Shown here piece by piece: positions 33,275 to 42,021 of a stretch of 64,000 nucleotides of DNA. The number at the start of each line of letters is the position of its first letter. Within the stretch, counting starts at the first letter, position 1. Location: assembly GCA_902774035.1 (NCBI GenBank), contig CACYHA010000015.1, positions 1 through 64,000 of the forward strand, in the 5' to 3' direction. Origin of the DNA: Oscillospiraceae bacterium. GTDB taxonomy: Bacteria; Bacillota; Clostridia; Oscillospirales; Acutalibacteraceae. A model generated the notes under the pieces. That model was not told the DNA's origin, made no database searches, and was given only the letters and a program-made list of their open reading frames with translations. The translations under genes were made by a program, and so were the position numbers.

Positions 33275-35365
33275 TTACGAATAGGAAATCGTTTGCACCA
33301 ACTCGTATGCTTGTTTGATCACGGTTTTCAGGCTGCCGACCTTGTCGCAGTCGCCCACGAAGTAAACCTGAGGCGTCTGCTGCAGTCGGTTCTTTTGTTC
33401 CTTCTGCGAGGTAAAGCGCGTGTCCGGCGTGTAGCCGACCGACAGGATCACGGAATCCGCAGGCACAGTCTGTTTGCCTTCCGGCGTTTGCAGAACTACG
33501 CCGTCCTCTGTGATCGCTTCGGTCACGGTGTTCAAATAGGCGGGCACGTTGTGATAACGCAGTAGCTCGCGCAGCATGGTCGAGTTCGCCATGCAGATGC
33601 CCTTTGCGCCGACCAGATGCGGCGTCATTTCCACAACGCAGGGATGCTTGTCCTGCAGGGCGAGTTCATAGGCGATCTCGCAGCCGGTCAGGCCGCCGCC
33701 GATGATCACGACCCTGTCGCCGACCGCCTGTTCGCCGTTCAAGAATGCTGTTGCCGTAATGGCGCGCTCTGCACCGGGGATGGGCAGCGTTTTCGCGTGC
33801 GCGCCGGTCGCCACGACTACGATCTGTGCGTCAAGCGTATGCAGATCGGTGATCTCCGTGTTCAGATGTATGACCGCGCCGCTTTCGCCGAGCTTGCGGC
33901 GGTACCATTCCAGCAGCGCCTGATCTTTTTCTTTGAAGGACATGGCCGCCGCCGCGCAGAACACGCCGCCCAGACGGTCGCTCTTTTCATAAAGATCGAC
34001 CTTGTGTCCGCGCAAAGAGGCCTGGATTGCCGTTTCCATGCCGCCAATCCCGCCACCGATGACAGCGATGCGCTTCAGCTGCTTTGTCGGCGCTTTGGAA
34101 TATCGGGTCTCGTTGTTCGTCCACGGGTTCAGCACGCAGCGACCCATCGCCACATGCAGCGGATCAACGTCCGTGCCCTTGCCGTTCAGTCCGTTGAAGG
34201 GCAGGCACGCGCCGTGGCAGGCGATGCAGGGACGCACGTCCTGCGGCCGGTCCTCTCTGATCTTAGTGATGAATTCCGGGTCGCACAGCAGCTGCCGCCC
34301 GATGCCCATTGCGTCGATCTTACCCGCGGCAATGGAGGCCGCCGCCGCATCGGGCTGCATACGTCCCGCGCAGACGACCGGCTTGGTGGTGAACTGCTTG
34401 ATATGTTCCACATAGGAGAGGTTGAGATTCAGAGGCGCATAGACCGGCGGATGCGCCCAGTACCAGGCGTCATAGGTGCCGTTGTCGCAGTTGAACAGAT
34501 CGTAGCCCGCTTCTTCGAGGATGCGGATCGCCTTTTCGGATTCCTCCATCGTGCGCCCAACCTCGGTGAACTGCTCGCCCGGGACCGCGCCGGCATTGAA
34601 GCCGCGGGTCATGGAGCAGACGGAATAACGCAGCGACACCGGATAATCCGCGCCGCAGACCTTTTTGATCTCTTTCACGATCTCGCACGCAAAGCGCAGC
34701 CGGTTTTCGAGCGAGCCGCCGTAGGCGTCCTGCCTGTGGTTCGTATAGGGCATGGCGAACTGATCCAGCAGATACCCTTCATGGACGGCATGGATCTCCA
34801 CGCCGTCCACGCCCGCTGCAATACACAGCTTTGCCGTCTGTCCGAACGCGTAGATGTATTTATGGATCATCTCCTCGGTGAAAAGATCCATCTTCACGTC
34901 GGGGTCCCAGACGTTCGGCTCATCGTCGTCCGGCGCGGACCACCACCACTTAGTCATCAGAAACGGCGACGCAAGGGTCTTGAGCGCGCCCTTCTTCACG
35001 AACGGACGCAAAATCGGCGGCAAAAGCATCGACCTGCCCGCGCCCGCGCTGAGCTGGAAAAAGATCTTCGCGCCGCTTTCGTGGATCTCGCGCACGACCG
35101 GCTTGACCGGTTCGAACACTTCGGGATGCTTATAGACCCATTTCTGCCCGATGATGCTGATCATCGGGATCAGACCGGGAATGAACAGGCCGATGTTGTT
35201 GTCCTTGCGATCGCGGTAAAACGCGTCGATGCCTTTCACGAAGCCCGTCTTGGCTTCCCACTGGATCATATTCGTTCCTTCCATGGGCAGCATGACGATG
35301 CGGTTCTTGATCTCAACGTTCCCGACCTTCCACGGCCGGAACAGTGGTTCATATTTCTGATCCAT
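33275..35365 (-). CDS. Old Yellow Enzyme-type enoate reductase with Fe-S and FAD domains
   Basis: 696 residues. The N-terminal TIM barrel of the NADH:flavin oxidoreductase family (about 1-380; LFRPWKVGNVEIKNRIVMLP, AGVDGVEIHAVHEGYLLDQF) binds FMN. A Cys cluster, CIACHGACL then GRCVLNP (about 383-415), should ligate a 4Fe-4S centre. The C-terminal half has IAVIGGGIGGMETAI and VVIIGGGLTGCEIAYEL, two dinucleotide folds for FAD and NAD(P)H. Relatives reduce C=C bonds of enoates, bile acids (BaiCD/BaiH) or 2,4-dienoyl-CoA. The substrate is open. It is opposite in strand to the mobile-element genes on both sides, so it may be cargo. Confidence 0.86.
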   Translation of the reverse strand: MDQKYEPLFRPWKVGNVEIKNRIVMLPMEGTNMIQWEAKTGFVKGIDAFYRDRKDNNIGLFIPGLIPMISIIGQKWVYKHPEVFEPVKPVVREIHESGAKIFFQLSAGAGRSMLLPPILRPFVKKGALKTLASPFLMTKWWWSAPDDDEPNVWDPDVKMDLFTEEMIHKYIYAFGQTAKLCIAAGVDGVEIHAVHEGYLLDQFAMPYTNHRQDAYGGSLENRLRFACEIVKEIKKVCGADYPVSLRYSVCSMTRGFNAGAVPGEQFTEVGRTMEESEKAIRILEEAGYDLFNCDNGTYDAWYWAHPPVYAPLNLNLSYVEHIKQFTTKPVVCAGRMQPDAAAASIAAGKIDAMGIGRQLLCDPEFITKIREDRPQDVRPCIACHGACLPFNGLNGKGTDVDPLHVAMGRCVLNPWTNNETRYSKAPTKQLKRIAVIGGGIGGMETAIQASLRGHKVDLYEKSDRLGGVFCAAAAMSFKEKDQALLEWYRRKLGESGAVIHLNTEITDLHTLDAQIVVVATGAHAKTLPIPGAERAITATAFLNGEQAVGDRVVIIGGGLTGCEIAYELALQDKHPCVVEMTPHLVGAKGICMANSTMLRELLRYHNVPAYLNTVTEAITEDGVVLQTPEGKQTVPADSVILSVGYTPDTRFTSQKEQKNRLQQTPQVYFVGDCDKVGSLKTVIKQAYELVQTISYS

Positions 35366-35520
35366 TTTTTCACCTGAGTTCTTTCAAATTAGATACTGTA
35401 TTTATTGTAATCCAATCCTCATTATTTTTCAAGTCCAAAAACCTATTCTCAAACCGACACGCCGCATTTTTACATAGCCTTTGCAAAGCAGAGGCGGACT
35501 AAAGAAAGGAGGTTTTCACA

Positions 35521-35693
35521 TGCTGAAAACCAACGAGCGAAAGCTCAGCCAACCACACGGTATGCTCCCGAAACTGGAAACATTGGGAACAAAGGGAACA
35601 TACCAAGTCCATCAAGGCGTGCCGGACAAGCAGTGTTTCCAATGTTTCCATTGTTCCCGCAGATGGGAAACTACCCCGGGAGGTGTAACATGA
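35521..35693 (+). CDS. Possible small Cys-rich protein upstream of the helicase gene
   Basis: 57 residues starting MLKTNERKLSQPHG and holding CFQCFHCSRRW near the end. AAGGAGG stands at good spacing before ATG 35521, and the stop overlaps the next start (ATGA), which supports translation. The CxxCxxC group could bind zinc. Not recognised. Confidence 0.45.
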
Positions 35694-37450
35694 CGTTTTC
35701 AGAGTTACACTACCCGGAACCCTACACCGTCCGGGACGGCCTCTTCGGCTATATGTCGGTCTCGCCGAAGGGCAAGGAGGTCTTCATTCCGCTGTGCAAC
35801 TTCTGTCCGTTCGTGCAGTCGCAGGTGCTGTGCGACAACGGACTTGAGGGGCATGTGCGCGTGGAGATCGGTGCGTTTCGGACAGACGGTACGCCGCTCC
35901 CGACCGTCACCGTCAACGACGAAAAGTTCACGTCCCTCGACTGGATACGTTCCGCTTGGGGATACGAGAACAACATCGAGACCGGCAAAAGCGTCAAGGA
36001 TCGTCTGCGGCACGCGATCCAGTCCACCGCGCAGTTCGCGTCCAAAACCTTCTGCTATGAAGCGACCGGCTGGCGGAAGATCGACGGCAAGTGGGAGTTT
36101 TTGATGCCCGGCGATGAGCAGCACACGGTCAAGCTTTTCGGCCGCGCCGTCAACTACGGATTTTGCCGCACCGGCGACATTTCTGCTGTGGCTTTCGCGT
36201 ATGAACTACTCTACCGCGTCGCGCCGGAACGGGTCATGTTCCCGTTGCTCGCCTTTACTTTTCTGTCGCCGTTAAACTCCTTTTTGCGGCAGGCAGACAA
36301 GGAACCGCAGACCGTCCTCATGCTCACCGGGAAGACCGGATTGAAGAAAAGCACGCTTGCCGCGCTCATGCTTTCTTTCTTCGGCAAGTTCTCAACGTCG
36401 CAGCTTCCGCTGTCGTTCCGTGACACAGCGAACAGCGTTTTGAAGCAGAGCTTTCTGCTCAAAGATGTACTGACCTGCGTCGATGATTACCACCCGTCCG
36501 GCGGCAGAGACGCCTCCGATCTGAACGACAAAATGCAGAAGCTTCTGCGCGCTTACGGCAACCGCTGCGGCCGTGGACGGATGAACGCCCGCGCCGAATT
36601 GATGCCCGATTACTACCCGCAGGGGAATGCGATCATGACCGCGGAATTCTCGCCCGACGTCAGCGAAAGCGGCACAGCGAGGTACTTATGTATGGAACTG
36701 AATCCGACGGACGTGATCAACGAAGAGCTGACAAGATTTCAGGAATACGCCGCGAACGGCGTGCTGTCCTACGCGATGTTCCGCTACACCGAATGGCTCA
36801 AAAAAGAGTTCCTTTCCGACGAGGATGAGTTTCAAAAGTACCTGCTGGAGCTGTATCGGAAAGCGAGCGTGCAGCTGCGCACACTGGCCGAAGAAGAGAA
36901 AGGAACGACTCTGCGTGACCGCCTCCTGAATGACATCGTTGTGCTCTCCATCGGCTTCAAATTCTTCACAGATTTCCTGTGGAGCGAGCGCGTCGTTACG
37001 CCGGAGAACCGCACGAATTTGCAGCTCGATTTCCGGGATATTTTGCTCGATCTTGCCGCAAAGCAGCAGCAGAAAACCGTCGCCGATCAGCCGACGCACA
37101 TCTTCCTGCGAAAGCTCTTTTCGCTCATCGAAAGCGGGCGCGTGACGCTGCTGCCGAAGCAGGACGCGACCGGCAGCATCTATGACCGGACTGTGATCGG
37201 ATACGTCGATGACGAGTACTATTATCTCTTTTCCGACCAGGCGCACCGGGAGGTCAAGCGCCTGTGCGCCGAGCAGGGAGAAGCGTTTTCGATCTCCGAA
37301 AACGGTCTTTTGAAAGCGCTTGCGGATGAGATGCTTTCCATCCACGACAGCGACGGTCGGACGAAAAAGACGGTGCGCATCGGCTCCAAAACCCAACGCT
37401 TGCTGTGCCTGAACAAGCTGGATGTACAGGCCATTGCCGGGGAGGTATGA
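35690..37450 (+). CDS. Mobile-element helicase/primase-like ATPase
   Basis: 586 residues. The central part has a P-loop, VLMLTGKTGLKKSTLAALML (about residues 208-227), followed by LTCVDDYHPSGG (Walker B-like acidic pair) and SGTARYLCMEL with an arginine-finger candidate. It resembles DUF927/primase-helicase proteins that start replication of plasmids and integrative elements. ATG 35690 overlaps the upstream small frame and follows GGGAGGTGT. Next to a relaxase, it most likely supports replication of the excised element. Confidence 0.7.
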   Translation: MTFSELHYPEPYTVRDGLFGYMSVSPKGKEVFIPLCNFCPFVQSQVLCDNGLEGHVRVEIGAFRTDGTPLPTVTVNDEKFTSLDWIRSAWGYENNIETGKSVKDRLRHAIQSTAQFASKTFCYEATGWRKIDGKWEFLMPGDEQHTVKLFGRAVNYGFCRTGDISAVAFAYELLYRVAPERVMFPLLAFTFLSPLNSFLRQADKEPQTVLMLTGKTGLKKSTLAALMLSFFGKFSTSQLPLSFRDTANSVLKQSFLLKDVLTCVDDYHPSGGRDASDLNDKMQKLLRAYGNRCGRGRMNARAELMPDYYPQGNAIMTAEFSPDVSESGTARYLCMELNPTDVINEELTRFQEYAANGVLSYAMFRYTEWLKKEFLSDEDEFQKYLLELYRKASVQLRTLAEEEKGTTLRDRLLNDIVVLSIGFKFFTDFLWSERVVTPENRTNLQLDFRDILLDLAAKQQQKTVADQPTHIFLRKLFSLIESGRVTLLPKQDATGSIYDRTVIGYVDDEYYYLFSDQAHREVKRLCAEQGEAFSISENGLLKALADEMLSIHDSDGRTKKTVRIGSKTQRLLCLNKLDVQAIAGEV

Positions 37451-37453
37451 AAT

Positions 37454-37654
37454 ATGATGCCGAAAGAAAAATATGCAGTGAAGCCGGGAAAAAGTGGTCG
37501 GCGCAAAGGGAATCAAGAGGGAAGCCCTCTTGCCCACGGACATCTTTGCGGCATGGCCGAAAGTGTCATAGTGGGTTACACACATTCGGCAGAATGTTGT
37601 GTAACCTGCTTCGCAGAAAAGCTGAAGGGAAGGAGGAAAGGCGATGGCAACTGA
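37454..37654 (+). CDS. Doubtful 66-residue frame over the candidate oriT
   Basis: ATG 37454 follows GGGAGGT at 6-7 bases, and the frame overlaps the relaxase start. The product has a His/Cys group (HSAECCVTCF) but is not recognised. The frame spans the oriT-like inverted repeat, so it may simply be open by chance. Confidence 0.25.
   Translation: MMPKEKYAVKPGKSGRRKGNQEGSPLAHGHLCGMAESVIVGYTHSAECCVTCFAEKLKGRRKGDGN
37569..37605 (+). other. oriT: Candidate origin of transfer (MobV type)
   Basis: TAGTGGGTTA (37569-37578) differs by one base from the pMV158-type nick region TAGTGTG/TTA and overlaps an inverted repeat GTTACACACATTC (37575-37587) / GAATGTTGTGTAAC (37592-37605, one bulged base). It lies about 40 bases before the MobV relaxase gene, the usual place. 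Confidence 0.6.
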
Positions 37655-38915
37655 AAAGAATATGAGCTGCGCCCGTGTGCAGACCTATTCGTCCACAAAA
37701 ATCGGTGCGTGTGAGCGGCATGTGGAACGCAAAAACAAGGACTATGGCAACGTCAATGTGGAACCGTCGCGCATTCCGATGAACGTCCATTTTAAAGATC
37801 CGGGCGAGAAATCGTATATGGATATTCTGCGGGAAATGGAAGACGCCGGCGAGGTTTCACGCAAGGGTTTGCGTGCCGATGCAGTACTTTTTGACGAAGT
37901 GATTTTCGATGTCAACACGATGTACTTTGAAGAAAACGGCGGGTATGATTTCGCGAAAAGATTCTATGCAGAAGCGTACCGATATGCCTGTGAGAAGTTC
38001 GGAAAACGCAATATCATTTCCGCTGTGATGCATGCGGACGAGATCAACATGGCGGCGAGCGACGATCTTGACAAGCCGGTGTATCACTATCATATGCACC
38101 TGGTTGCAATCCCCGTTGTTGAGAAAGAAGTGCGCTGGAGTAAACGCTGTAAAGACCCGGCGCTCGTCGGCACAGTCAAAGAAGTGATCCGTCAGATCAG
38201 TCATTCCAAAAAATGGGCGTCAAACGAACCGATGTATGACGATCGCGGCAACCAAATCTTTCGGGCAAACGGCAAGCCGAAATACAGAGCCTCTTACAGC
38301 ATTTTGCAGGATGAATTCTATCTGCACATGATCGGACACGGCTTCACCGGCTTTGACCGCGGAATGAGAGGCAGCCCCGTCGAGCATCTCTCTTCGCTCC
38401 AGTATCAAATCAAAAAAGACACGCAGCGTCTGGCGGACATTGAGCAAAAAACAAAGGATGCTGAACTCGTATATGAGCCGGCGAAGGCGATCCACAAGAC
38501 CTATCTTGAGATTGAAGAAGCCGGGAAAAAGAGTTCGATCACCGGCAAGTATTCTGTTTCAAAAGAGGACTATGAACAACTCACCGCGCTGGCCAAAGAG
38601 GGCATTTCCAGCCGCGGTGAGATCGACCGTCTGCAGGAGAGCGAACGCTATTATCGCGGTCTGTATTATGATGCGAAAAATGCTTTGGGCACGCTGCAGA
38701 AGAAGTATGAACAGCTCAAAGAAAAGTGCAAACCGTTTCTTGAAGCGCTGGAGCATTTTCCGACTGTGGTTCAGCAGTTTATCGATACGGTCAGAGATCT
38801 GCTTTTCAGAAAGGCTGCCGCTGAAAAAGCGGAACGGGAACGGGCACTGGCCGAAAAAAGAAATACCTATTACAACAGAAATTCAAGAACAAGAGGAGGA
38901 GATTACGAACGATGA
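37644..38915 (+). CDS. mobV: MobV/Pre family relaxase (plasmid mobilization protein)
   Basis: 423 residues. N-terminal relaxase fold with SCARVQTYSS, an NVEPSRIP segment and the His-rich metal motif VYHYHMHLVAIPV (about 145-157), then a long helical, charged C-terminal half (about 255-420; QYQIKKDTQRLADIEQKTK, EKAERERALAEKR) likely to be coiled coil. It nicks oriT and leads a DNA strand during mobilization by a helper conjugation system. AGGAGG precedes ATG 37644. No mating-pair genes are in the window, so the element is mobilizable rather than self-transferable. Confidence 0.85.
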   Translation: MATEKNMSCARVQTYSSTKIGACERHVERKNKDYGNVNVEPSRIPMNVHFKDPGEKSYMDILREMEDAGEVSRKGLRADAVLFDEVIFDVNTMYFEENGGYDFAKRFYAEAYRYACEKFGKRNIISAVMHADEINMAASDDLDKPVYHYHMHLVAIPVVEKEVRWSKRCKDPALVGTVKEVIRQISHSKKWASNEPMYDDRGNQIFRANGKPKYRASYSILQDEFYLHMIGHGFTGFDRGMRGSPVEHLSSLQYQIKKDTQRLADIEQKTKDAELVYEPAKAIHKTYLEIEEAGKKSSITGKYSVSKEDYEQLTALAKEGISSRGEIDRLQESERYYRGLYYDAKNALGTLQKKYEQLKEKCKPFLEALEHFPTVVQQFIDTVRDLLFRKAAAEKAERERALAEKRNTYYNRNSRTRGGDYER

Positions 38916-39187
38916 AAACAGAAATCCATTATGAAAGGAACGATGCAATGACAAATGTCGGCTTGCCGAGAATGAGAACGATTCCGCAAGCCATGAAAGA
39001 GATCAAAGCACTGGACCCGAACACCTCGATCACGACGTCTGCTCTTCGCCGTATGGTGAAGGAAGGCGCTGTGGAAACGGTGCAGGTCGCAAACAAACGG
39101 CTGCTCAATTTGGACTTGCTTTTTGACCGACTGGCGTGCTATAATGGCTCTGCTGTCACGCCTCGTTCTGTTCGAAATGAGGTGTAA
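38912..39187 (+). CDS. Small DNA-binding / excisionase-like protein
   Basis: 91 residues. The core RTIPQAMKEIKALDPNTSITTSALRRMVKEGAVETVQVANKRLLNLDLLFDRL has the helix-turn-helix plus wing layout of MerR/Xis-type excisionases (helix, recognition helix with LRRMVKEG, then V..ANKRL). GGAGG precedes ATG 38912, which overlaps the relaxase stop. Placed directly before the integrase, it probably directs excision. Confidence 0.65.
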   Translation: MKTEIHYERNDAMTNVGLPRMRTIPQAMKEIKALDPNTSITTSALRRMVKEGAVETVQVANKRLLNLDLLFDRLACYNGSAVTPRSVRNEV

Positions 39188-39190
39188 CCA

Positions 39191-40420
39191 ATGGCTCAAA
39201 TCAATAAACGTGTCAACAAGAAAGGAGAAGTCAGTTACGGCATCCGCGTCTCTAATGGTTATGACGGCCTCGGGAAACAGATCATTCATCAAATGACGTG
39301 GCACCCCGACCCATCAATGTCCGCCCGACAAGCCGAAAGAGAAGCGCTCAAACAAAGCATTCAGTTCGAAGAAAAAGTGAAATCCGGGCAGCTTTCGGAT
39401 TCCAAAATCTGCTTTCGCGAACTCGCCGAGGAGTATCTGCACCTGGTGGAACAGACCAATACGATGCGCATTTCCAGTCTGCAGCGTCTGCTCTCCTGCA
39501 GAGAACGTACCTACCGCGCGCTCGGTCATCTTCCGGTCGCGTCGATCCGTTACAGAGACGTGCAGTCATTCATCACTTCTCTGAGTGAGAACGGCATGAA
39601 CCGGCGTACGGGCGGCGGACTCGGCACAAAGTCGCAGATCCATCATCTGACGCTTGTGTCAAACGTCATGCGTTATGCGATCCGCTGCGGCATCCGGGAG
39701 ACCAATCCGTGCCAGGGCGTTGTTGTGAAGCAGCTTCCGACAAAGCCGCACAACATTTATTCACTGGCCGAAGAAAAGGCGTTGCTGGCAGCGCTCGCAA
39801 AAGACGCGCCGATGAAGTACTATGTGTTCTTCGTCCTCGTGATCTATACCGGCATGCGGATCGGCGAAGTCGCAGGACTGGAATGGTCCGACATCGACCT
39901 GACCACCGGGATTCTGAAGATTCAGCGAACCAGCGAGTATTGCAACAAGGCCACCGGCACCTTTACCAACGACCCGAAGACCAAGTCCAGCAAACGGGTT
40001 TTGAAACTGCCGGAGGAGGTCGTAGCTCTTCTCAAGCAGTTCAAGTTTCAGCAAAACACGGACAAGGTCAATCTCGGCGACCAGTGGTTTGAATGTGACC
40101 GTCTGTTCACCAAGACGTTCGGCGAGCCGATCAATCCGAACCAGCCGCGCAACTTTTTGCGGAAATTCTGCAAAGCGCACGATCTGCCCTACAAAGCCGT
40201 CCACAATATGCGGCACAGCTTTGCGACGGAACTGATCGTCGGCAAGCAGGTAGACCCGAAAACGATCAGCTCCGTGCTCGGACATTCCGATACGGCGACC
40301 ACGCTGAAGATCTACACGCACGAGTTGCAGGCGGCCAATGTGATGGCGATCGACTATGTTGCGGAGCTCTTCGGACACATGTCGCTGACACCTGCGAAAA
40401 CGGTGAGCAACGACCAATAA
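39191..40420 (+). CDS. int: Tyrosine-type site-specific integrase
   Basis: 409 residues. An N-terminal arm-binding domain (INKRVNKKGEVSYGIRVSNG), an SAM-like core-binding domain (about 60-165), and the catalytic domain with the active Arg in YTGMRIGEVAGLEW, the HxxR motif in HNMRHSFATELI, and the His and nucleophile Tyr in LGHSDTATTLKIYTHEL. All catalytic residues are present. The gene ends 97 bases from the 3' end of tRNA-Ser, typical of an element integrated at a tRNA gene. It starts three bases after the excisionase-like gene. Confidence 0.92.
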   Translation: MAQINKRVNKKGEVSYGIRVSNGYDGLGKQIIHQMTWHPDPSMSARQAEREALKQSIQFEEKVKSGQLSDSKICFRELAEEYLHLVEQTNTMRISSLQRLLSCRERTYRALGHLPVASIRYRDVQSFITSLSENGMNRRTGGGLGTKSQIHHLTLVSNVMRYAIRCGIRETNPCQGVVVKQLPTKPHNIYSLAEEKALLAALAKDAPMKYYVFFVLVIYTGMRIGEVAGLEWSDIDLTTGILKIQRTSEYCNKATGTFTNDPKTKSSKRVLKLPEEVVALLKQFKFQQNTDKVNLGDQWFECDRLFTKTFGEPINPNQPRNFLRKFCKAHDLPYKAVHNMRHSFATELIVGKQVDPKTISSVLGHSDTATTLKIYTHELQAANVMAIDYVAELFGHMSLTPAKTVSNDQ

Positions 40421-40471
40421 AACGGCCATAAGAACAAATAAGAATAATAATAAGAATAAAAAATGAAAAAA

Positions 40472-40514
40472 GCCCTGTTCACATGGGCTGAGACCGCATG
40501 AACAGGGCATTCTT
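40472..40514. terminator. Bidirectional terminator between integrase and tRNA-Ser
   Basis: GCCCTGTTCA (40472-40481) pairs with TGAACAGGGC (40499-40508). There is a T-rich tail on the plus strand (ATTCTTTTT) and TTTTTTC on the minus strand, so it can end both the integrase and the tRNA transcript. Confidence 0.8.
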
Positions 40515-40516
40515 TT

Positions 40517-40609
40517 TGGCGGAGAGCAAGGGATTCGAACCCTCGAAACCGCGTTGACGGTTTACACGATTTCCAGTCGTGCTCCTTCGACCAGCTCGGA
40601 CAACTCTCC
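40517..40609 (-). tRNA. tRNA-Ser(GGA) with encoded CCA
   Basis: The minus strand folds as a long-variable-arm tRNA: acceptor GGAGAGT/GCTCTCC, discriminator G, then CCA; anticodon loop CTGGAAA with GGA; extra arm of Ser type; T-loop TTCGAAT. Length with CCA is 93 nt. Confidence 0.95.
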
Positions 40610-40767
40610 GTGTCCGTTTCTTTGATTTTCTTTTCGGGCGCTTTTGGTTTTTCGGTTTTCTCTCCGCGTTTGCAAGGCGACGCCGAAGCCCGACGCTCCT
40701 TGCGCAAATGAAAAATGAAGAACGGCCGCCGCAAGCACGACAGCCGTTTTTTTCTTTGTTTGCCAAA

Positions 40768-40857
40768 TCAGAAGATCAGCGCAAGTTTCGCCATGAAGAC
40801 GTCGAATTTGATTGCAAGAACCAGAAGATTCACAAGTGCGGCAATCATGGTAATCAT
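40768..40857 (-). CDS. 29-residue hydrophobic peptide, toxin-like
   Basis: ATG 40857 to TGA 40768 encodes MITMIAALVNLLVLAIKF followed by DVFMAKLALIF, a single membrane-spanning helix with few charges. A GAAGGGAG site sits nine bases before the ATG and an extended -10 box (TGCTATACT, 40924-40932) about 70 bases upstream. Size, hydrophobicity and its own signals resemble type I toxin or holin-like peptides; no antisense RNA promoter was identified. It points toward tRNA-Ser, 160 bases away. Confidence 0.5.
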   Translation of the reverse strand: MITMIAALVNLLVLAIKFDVFMAKLALIF

Positions 40858-41004
40858 GTTCGTGACTCCCTTCTTTCTGTTTTCTTTCGTGTTTTCGTGT
40901 GTGGGTTTGCTTTCATCGTTTTCAGTATAGCAGAGGAATTCCGCAAGAAAATGAACAATCTGTGAATTTCTTGTTCTTTTTCTCTGCGGCGAGGGGGGTC
41001 TTCC

Positions 41005-42021
41005 TCAGACGCGGGCGACCATTTCGCCGTAGAGCTCTTTTTCCTCTTTGATGAAGGCTTCGATCTGTTCCACAGACGGCATCGCGGCCGAGCAGCTATG
41101 GGCGGAGATCAGCATGGAAGCGCTGGCCGTGCCGAATTCCAGAGCGTCGATGACCTCATAGCCGTCGAGCAGGCAGCGGATGAACGCGGAAGCGTAGCCG
41201 TCGCCGCCGCCGAAGCCCTTGAGCTTCTTGACGGGGAAGGGCTTGATGGAATAGCTCTTGCCGTCGTTGGTATAGGCGGTGGAGCCTTCCTTGCCGTGCT
41301 TGATGATGACGATCTTATTGCCGTAGCCGTGCCAGAGAGCGGCGCTCTCCTCGTCGGTCTTGCAGACGCCGGTGATGGCTTCGGTCAGGTCATATTCCTC
41401 GCGGGAGCCGAGAACGATGTCGCTGTTCCGGGCGACCATGGAATAATAGATGGAGATTTCGTCCGGGTTCTTCCAGGTGTAGGCGCGGTAGTCGATGTCG
41501 AAGATCACGACCACGCCGTTCTTTTTGGCGAGCATCATCGCTTTGAGGGCGGCTTCGCGGGAGGGGGACTGGGCGAGGGCCGTGCCGGAGATGACGATGG
41601 CCTTGGCGCTTTTGATGTAGTCCTCGCTGACTTCGCCGGGCTCGAGCATGAGGTCTGCCACACCGTCGCGGTACATGAGGATGCTGCTTTCCGTCGGGCT
41701 TTTGATCTCCGTGAAGGTCAGGCCGAGCTTTTCGCCGTTTTTGGCGCGGAAGATGTTCGACGTGTCGATGCCCTCGTTGTTAAAGTAGTTCACCACATAG
41801 TTGCCGTGCTGGTCGTCGCTCACCTTGCCGATGAAGCCGACCTTCTTGCCCAGACGGGCAAGGCCGACGGCGATGTTTGCCGGGGAGCCGCCGACATACT
41901 TGTTGAAGTTGCAGCTTTCCTCCAGCGGACGGTTCATGTCGGTGGGGTTGAAATCGATGGCGACGCGGCCGATGGGGATCACGTCAAGGGGCTTGCTTTG
42001 GTCAAATTCAATGTACTTCAT
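41005..42021 (-). CDS. iolC: 5-dehydro-2-deoxygluconokinase (IolC-like sugar kinase)
   Basis: 338 residues, PfkB/ribokinase family. The IolC-like features are RVAIDFNPTDMNRPLEES, FNKYVGGSPANIAVGLARLG, TFTEIKSPTESSILMYR and the catalytic block GFGGGDGYASAF. IolC phosphorylates 2-deoxy-5-keto-gluconate in inositol catabolism. Its start overlaps the phosphoesterase stop (ATGA). A 2-keto-3-deoxygluconate kinase is the alternative, given uxuA upstream, but the SPTESSILMYR segment favours IolC. Confidence 0.82.
   Translation of the reverse strand: MKYIEFDQSKPLDVIPIGRVAIDFNPTDMNRPLEESCNFNKYVGGSPANIAVGLARLGKKVGFIGKVSDDQHGNYVVNYFNNEGIDTSNIFRAKNGEKLGLTFTEIKSPTESSILMYRDGVADLMLEPGEVSEDYIKSAKAIVISGTALAQSPSREAALKAMMLAKKNGVVVIFDIDYRAYTWKNPDEISIYYSMVARNSDIVLGSREEYDLTEAITGVCKTDEESAALWHGYGNKIVIIKHGKEGSTAYTNDGKSYSIKPFPVKKLKGFGGGDGYASAFIRCLLDGYEVIDALEFGTASASMLISAHSCSAAMPSVEQIEAFIKEEKELYGEMVARV

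Noticed and set aside
40517-40609. Left attachment site matching the tRNA-Ser 3' end
   Set aside because: Reading 28-36 kb by eye found no convincing direct repeat of the tRNA end, so no attL is annotated.
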